A stretch of DNA of 24,374 nucleotides, from positions 1 to 24,374 of the forward strand of contig DVJA01000017.1 of NCBI GenBank assembly GCA_018710885.1. The letters are read 5' to 3'. The stretch's first letter is position 1. Each line of letters starts with the position of its first letter. This DNA comes from Scatomorpha merdigallinarum (lineage in GTDB: Bacteria; Bacillota; Clostridia; Oscillospirales; Oscillospiraceae). Under the pieces are notes generated by a model. That model saw only the letters and a list, made by a program, of their open reading frames with translations. It made no database searches and had not been told where the DNA came from. This document shows positions 23,244 to 24,374 of this stretch, piece by piece. Made by a program: the position numbers and the translations under genes.

Positions 23244-23831
23244 TCAGTTCTTGGCCGTTTTGGGAGTCCTCAGCAGAATAAGTGCAAGGACCGCGACGGC
23301 CAGGCAGTAGATGGCGCAGATACGGAAAGTGCCGGTAAGAGCGTCGGCAAAGGCAGAACCGCTGTTCTGCAGTCCGGCGAGGACGCAACCGACGATGACG
23401 GCAGAGAGCTTACCGGCAAATGCCCACATACTCTGCGCTGCGCCGTATTCGCTCGGATCCATGTCACGCTGGAAGCACGGCGTCAGAGAGGTGTTGCCAA
23501 GTCCGACAGCTATGCCGCCGATAGCGGACACAACGTAAAAGATAATGTTGGAAGAATCCGGCTTAAGCATGCTGAGGACAAGAAGGCAAATACCGCTCAG
23601 CGCTATAGAGGACACAACCATAGGCTTCACGCGCCTCGCACTCTTGGCCAGTATCACGCCTATGACCGGACCGCCGAAGGTCAGCAACAGGGACGAGGGC
23701 CAGGTAAACGTACCAGTGACCGTGGCGCTGACGCCCATTATTTGCAGCGCGTAGATTGTGACATAGCCCGAAAAGACAACATTGTAGAGTATCAGCGCGA
23801 TATTGCCGAGGAGTAAGTACCATGAGCAAAC
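23244..23831 (-). pseudogene. MFS transporter, C-terminal half only
   Basis: Open frame of 195 codons bounded by a stop at 23832-23834. It encodes six hydrophobic helices: WYLLLGNIALILYNVVFSGYV as the first, then a basic loop LAKSARRVKP between the next two. This matches the C-terminal bundle (TM7-12) of an MFS permease of the BaiG/OxlT kind. The N-terminal six helices are absent; sequence beyond about 23825 belongs to other genes. An internal ATG (23738) exists but lies within the second helix and has no ribosome site. With six helices the product is unlikely to transport. It would have been the first gene of the operon, so the operon's original promoter is also gone from here. Whether this is real or an assembly join must be checked. 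Confidence 0.75.
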
Positions 23832-23998
23832 TCATATCCTGCGAGTTTAACATTGACACCGCCTGCGTTGAGCTGCGCTATGCCGATGGCGGCGGCATAA
23901 ATATCTACTGTCCAGGCGTTGAGGACAGCTTCGACGCCACGCTGGCCATGCGCACGGAGATGGACTGGCTTATAGTATGCAAGGATGGTACTGTATGA
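23822..23998 (+). CDS. Small DUF6061-like protein
   Basis: A 58-residue ORF not seen by a length-limited search. It starts MSKLISCEFNIDTACVELRYADG and ends in MDWLIVCKDGTV, which I recognise as the DUF6061 pattern (LISC-FN-DT--VEL-YADG--I-I...VED...R-E-DWLI). GGAG lies eight bases before the ATG, but it falls inside the truncated transporter sequence on the other strand, so the join is only a few bases upstream of this ATG. It is shorter than the roughly 80-residue members I remember and may itself be truncated at the C-terminus. Function unknown. Similar small genes are, in my memory, common in accessory DNA of gut Firmicutes, which fits a rearranged junction. Confidence 0.65.
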   Translation: MSKLISCEFNIDTACVELRYADGGGINIYCPGVEDSFDATLAMRTEMDWLIVCKDGTV

Positions 23999-24012
23999 TA
24001 TGTTGGAGGGAT

Positions 24013-24078
24013 GTCTCAGAGGAACATCAGGAATAGACAGCTTAGATAGTTAGTCTCAGCGCAAGGGTTTTGCCCTTG
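24013..24078. repeat. Junction spacer with short direct repeat and hairpin
   Basis: GTCTCAG occurs at 24013-24019 and 24053-24059, and CAAGGG-TTTTG-CCCTTG (24062-24078) forms a six-base hairpin with no T run. No gene is seen between the DUF6061-like stop and the LacI terminator. The repeats are short and may be chance. Confidence 0.3.
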
Positions 24079-24097
24079 TAAGGAGCTTCAGCGACGC

Positions 24098-24132
24098 AAA
24101 ACATCCCGGATGCTCAGGCACCCGGGATGTTT
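24098..24132 (-). terminator. Terminator of the second LacI-family gene
   Basis: AAACATCCCGG (24099-24109) pairs with CCGGGATGTTT (24122-24132) over 11 bases, with a 12-base loop. Read on the minus strand it ends in TGTTTTGC. It lies about 50 bases after the LacI stop codon. Confidence 0.8.
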
Positions 24133-24182
24133 ACGCACATACATGGTAACTATGTATAGAAGTGCGCCCTTGCGCGCCGACG

Positions 24183-24374
24183 TCAAATCAGGTGGGTGCT
24201 TTTTCCTACAATCAGGCTCGGCAGGGTGGTAAAGCTCTGAACTCGCAGCTCGGGCTTTTTCAGTTCCTGCAAAAGCTGCTTTGCAGCCACGCGACCCATG
24301 TCGCGCACGTCTATCTGCACCAGAGTCGGTTCGGGCACAATGAGCGGGCTGTACGGGTAACGGTCAAAAGTTAT
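24183..24374 (-). CDS. LacI-family regulator, C-terminal part (cut by window edge)
   Basis: The last 63 codons of a LacI/GalR-type regulator. The frame reads ITFDRYPYSPLIVPEPTLVQ, then a V-D-V-R-DMG--AA-QLL stretch and a final LPSLIVGKST, the standard end of the effector-binding domain (P-LT-V-Q...MG--A---L, then L-P-L-V--ST). No HTH is visible since the gene continues past the window. It lies in the same orientation as, and upstream of, the broken bai-like operon, so it may have controlled it. It is distinct from the LacI protein encoded at 6-983. Confidence 0.9.
   Translation of the reverse strand: MTFDRYPYSPLIVPEPTLVQIDVRDMGRVAAKQLLQELKKPELRVQSFTTLPSLIVGKSTHLI

Noticed and set aside
24062..24078. 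Hairpin considered as a terminator of the DUF6061-like gene
   Set aside because: It has only a six-base stem with no T run after it on either strand.
1..24374. tRNA, rRNA, riboswitch or insertion-sequence transposase genes
   Set aside because: No cloverleaf-like or rRNA-like sequence, no riboswitch core and no transposase motifs were recognised by eye. A covariance-model search could still find a structured RNA.

Overview
The window looks like the chromosome of a GC-rich, Gram-positive gut-type Clostridia (Oscillospiraceae-like is my best guess). The signs are strong GGAGG-type ribosome binding sites, consensus TTGACT/TATAAT promoters, an SLH-anchored surface protein, a short-loop sensor kinase next to FtsX-type ABC exporters, and BaiA/BaiCD/BaiE-like enzymes. 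The genus cannot be fixed from the sequence alone. No rRNA, tRNA or CRISPR array was found. The longest stretch without a gene is about 250 bases.

Left part (1-1232): a complete LacI-family repressor gene on the minus strand is divergent from the next operon. The two promoters have the same -35, spacer length and -10, and a half-palindromic candidate LacI-type operator sits beside the repressor promoter.

1233-7340, plus strand: one tightly packed operon of response regulator, short-loop histidine kinase, TudS/DUF523-related putative desulfidase, ABC ATPase, two-domain FtsX-like permease and GNAT acetyltransferase, closed by a strong terminator. 7341-13212, plus strand: two further paralogous transporter units. 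One is a lone permease interrupted by an in-frame amber codon; the other is an ATPase-permease pair. Each unit is preceded by the same 19-base sequence. Its core TCACA-N4-TGTAC fits the TNACA-N4-TGTAA box of BceR-like response regulators, and it lies exactly 32 bases before a -10-like hexamer in both places. I read the whole as an envelope-stress or peptide sensing and efflux regulon: operon 1 senses and the two downstream units respond.

13217-18006, minus strand: a two-TM small membrane protein gene overlaps by four bases a very large secreted S-layer-type protein. That protein has a signal peptide, three beta-helix-like repeat modules, a Big_2 domain, two InlB B-repeats, one divergent B-repeat and three SLH domains.

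18209-23831, minus strand: a compact catabolic-looking operon, in transcription order MFS transporter (5'-truncated remnant), two paralogous SDR dehydrogenases, an OYE/Fe-S/FAD reductase of the BaiCD-BaiH-FadH class, a SnoaL-fold protein retaining a BaiE-like Tyr/Asp/His pattern, and an alpha/beta hydrolase. The gene types echo the bile-acid-inducible (bai) dehydroxylation operon without its CoA ligase and CoA transferase, so this may be an uncharacterised bai-like pathway. Its upstream end is broken: the N-terminal half of the transporter is missing and abuts an oppositely oriented DUF6061-like small gene. The window ends inside a second LacI-family regulator (24183-24374, minus), which has its own terminator.
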